Both the position numbers and the translations under genes were made by a program. DNA of 35,275 nucleotides, from assembly GCA_902826395.1 (NCBI GenBank), contig CADEER010000037.1:1-35275 (forward strand), read 5' to 3'. Below the pieces are notes generated by a model. It made no database searches. It saw only the letters and a program-made list of their open reading frames with translations, and was not told the origin of the DNA. Below are positions 33,507 through 35,275 of this stretch, piece after piece. Within the stretch, counting starts at the first letter, position 1, and every line of letters begins with the position of its first letter. Origin of the DNA: an uncultured bacterium. GTDB lineage: Bacteria; Desulfobacterota; Binatia; HRBIN30; CADEER01.

Positions 33507-35207
33507 CTAGGCGCGCGCCGCGTGCGGCTCGTCGTCGGCGCTGACGCCGTCGCCGGCAGGAGTCCGCATGTACTCCACCAGCTTCTCGTACTCGACCACC
33601 TCCCGCCGGCGGCGCGCTTCGTCCCAGCCGAGCAGCTCCGCCATCGTCGCGGCAGCGCGATCCGCCACCGACGAGCCGCAGCCTAGATCCCACAGCAAGA
33701 GGCGGGTGCGGCGCTCGAGCACATCTTGCAGCGTCGTCGCCATCTCGTGCTTGACGTTGTATTCCACCTCGGCAGGCGTGAGCGAGCTGTCGTGCGAATA
33801 GGGCCGCGCGCGTGCCGGATCGCGCTCCATGGTGTCGACGATGGCGGTGGCATTGCTGCCGTACAGCCGCACCAGGCGAGCAATGGTGTCGCGCCGCACC
33901 TCGCGCACACGGCTGGCGAGGTAATCTTCGAAGCGCGCCAGATCACCGCCCATCTCGCCGCCGCTGATCGGGTGCTGGTCGCTGAGCGCCACCGGCGGCG
34001 GCAAGGTCTGCCCGATCTCCACGAGACGCGCGCAAACCATGTCGGTCACGCGTTCGGCCATGCGGCGGAAGGTGGTCAGCTTGCCGCCGGCAATCGACAC
34101 CAGGCCGGCTTCGTTGACCATGATCTCGTCCTGTCGCGACAGCTCGGTCGGCTTCTTGCCCTCCTGATGGAGCAGCGGCCGCAGGCCAGCCCAGGCGTTG
34201 ACGACGTCGCCGGCGCCGAGCGGCGTCGGAAGATCGAAGGTCCGGTTGGCCGCATCGAGCAGATACTCGACGTCGCTCCACGTCACCTGCGGGTAGTCGG
34301 CGAGCTCCGGATACTCGGTGTCGGTCGTGCCGAGATAAGTCACCGGACCGCGCGGGATCGCGAACACACCGCGTCGATCGCTGGCGTTCATGACGACGAT
34401 CCCGGAGAGCCCGATGCGATCGGAGGGAACCCCGACGTGCACGCCCTTGGTCAGTCGCAAGCGCGGCTTGCTGTCGCGCTCGCTCAGCATGCGCACGCGG
34501 TCGACCCACGGACCGGCGGCATTGACGACGACGCGACCGCGAATCTCGATGTCGCCCTCGCCGTGCCCATCGCGCGCCGCTACACCGATCACCTTCCCAC
34601 CCTGGGTGAGAAAGTCGACGACCTCGAGATGATTGGCGACCACCGCACCCAGCCCGGCGGCCGACTTCACGACTTCGATCACCAGGCGCGCATCGTCGGT
34701 GACGTATTCGTAGTGCAGCGCGGCGCCGTAGAGGTCCTTGCGCAGCAGGCGCGGCTCGATGTCGAGCGCCTCCTCGGCCGTGACCAGACGGTGTCGCTCC
34801 TTGTCCGCGACACCGGCGAGCCGGTCGAAGGTCCACATGCCGACGCTCAGCTTGGCGTACTCGCGCCGGTTGGCGAGCGGAAAGAGCATCGGCACCGGTT
34901 GCGCCAGATGGGGCGCCAGGCGGCGCACGACGTAACGCTCGGTCGCCGCCTCGCGCACCAGACCGACGTCGCCCTGCTGCAGATAGCGCAAGCCGCCGTG
35001 GATCAGCTTCGACGACCGGCTGCTGGTGCCGGCGGCGAAGTCGCGCCGCTCGACCAACGCCACGCGCAGGCCGCGCAGCGCCGCGTCGCGGGCAATCCCG
35101 GCGCCGGTGATGCCGCCGCCGATGATGAGGACGTCGAATACCTCTCCCGCAAGGCGTTGCAGGTTGCGGCGGCGCGTGTGGATCGACAGATCGACGGTCG
35201 AAGTCAT
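33507..35207 (-). CDS. glpD: Aerobic-type glycerol-3-phosphate dehydrogenase
   Basis: A 566-residue FAD enzyme that oxidises sn-glycerol-3-phosphate to dihydroxyacetone phosphate and feeds electrons to quinones at the inner membrane. FDVLIIGGGITGAGIARDAA (about residues 24-43) is the FAD Rossmann motif. SSKLIHGGLRYL and WTFDRLAG are family signatures, as are NAAGPWVD and SIAGGKLTTFRRMAE. The C-terminal cap (after about 400) contains PYSHDSSLTPAEVEYNVKHE and the EMATTLQDVLERRTRL block. ATG 35207 (MTSTVDLSIHTRRRN) is preferred; the frame is open to 35252. It is the first gene of the glycerol cluster. The 68 bp beyond it, to the window end, show nothing callable. Confidence 0.96.
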   Translation of the reverse strand: MTSTVDLSIHTRRRNLQRLAGEVFDVLIIGGGITGAGIARDAALRGLRVALVERRDFAAGTSSRSSKLIHGGLRYLQQGDVGLVREAATERYVVRRLAPHLAQPVPMLFPLANRREYAKLSVGMWTFDRLAGVADKERHRLVTAEEALDIEPRLLRKDLYGAALHYEYVTDDARLVIEVVKSAAGLGAVVANHLEVVDFLTQGGKVIGVAARDGHGEGDIEIRGRVVVNAAGPWVDRVRMLSERDSKPRLRLTKGVHVGVPSDRIGLSGIVVMNASDRRGVFAIPRGPVTYLGTTDTEYPELADYPQVTWSDVEYLLDAANRTFDLPTPLGAGDVVNAWAGLRPLLHQEGKKPTELSRQDEIMVNEAGLVSIAGGKLTTFRRMAERVTDMVCARLVEIGQTLPPPVALSDQHPISGGEMGGDLARFEDYLASRVREVRRDTIARLVRLYGSNATAIVDTMERDPARARPYSHDSSLTPAEVEYNVKHEMATTLQDVLERRTRLLLWDLGCGSSVADRAAATMAELLGWDEARRRREVVEYEKLVEYMRTPAGDGVSADDEPHAARA

Positions 35208-35275
35208 GGCTGCTTGGGCTTGTCGGACAACGCGACAAGCTCCAATTCTCACCGCTCAAAGTCAATCGATTTGCG

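Overview
The window is GC-rich DNA from a Gram-negative bacterium. Several products carry Sec signal peptides or lipoboxes, and one looks like an outer-membrane beta-barrel. No rRNA or tRNA was seen. The gene mix (TMTC-like and ArnT-like membrane proteins, large secreted cysteine-bearing proteins ending in a distinctive CW/K-rich module, a CYKVK-repeat secreted protein, alkyl-DHAP-synthase-like oxidase) and the variety of intergenic fold-back repeats suggest an uncultured lineage of the former Deltaproteobacteria, for example Binatota-like. That placement is inference; no marker gene is present.

Layout. 1-880 is an insertion-sequence graveyard. An IstB-like reading frame on the minus strand is split by about 330 bp of a 144-bp tandem repeat, and a frameshifted transposase-like fragment lies on the plus strand. 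878-4733 holds a lipoprotein, an MFS transporter with a histidine phosphatase 7 bp downstream, and a secreted CPHC thioredoxin-like protein. Three different fold-back or repeat elements fill the gaps. 4828-14063 is a long minus-strand block read from right to left: ankyrin lipoprotein, SAM hydroxide adenosyltransferase (GTGA overlap), M50 protease, an SGNH hydrolase with a TPR insertion, dCMP deaminase, an ArnT/PMT-like glycosyltransferase with an NPCBM tail, and IlvD. 14331-19976 holds a CYKVK protein, a TMTC-like membrane TPR protein (minus), two tandem paralogous secreted proteins, and an SH3-like secreted protein (minus). The last two convergent genes end inside one symmetric hairpin.

20072-27844 is the centrepiece. 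A possible small secreted protein is followed by SulP, DabA, DabB and a second NuoM/MrpD-like subunit, joined by 1-nt and 4-nt stop/start overlaps (TAATG, ATGA, ATGA). DabA keeps a beta-carbonic-anhydrase-like metal site (C461, D463, H647, C662). This reads as a translationally coupled inorganic-carbon accumulation operon that combines a SulP anion carrier with a DAB pump and an extra ion-channel subunit.

27864-35207 contains a plant/proteobacterial-type glutamate-cysteine ligase (minus), a beta-barrel-like outer-membrane protein (plus), and a minus-strand glycerol cluster: GlpD, an alkyl-DHAP-synthase-like FAD oxidase and glycerol kinase. A long hairpin repeat separates the last two genes.
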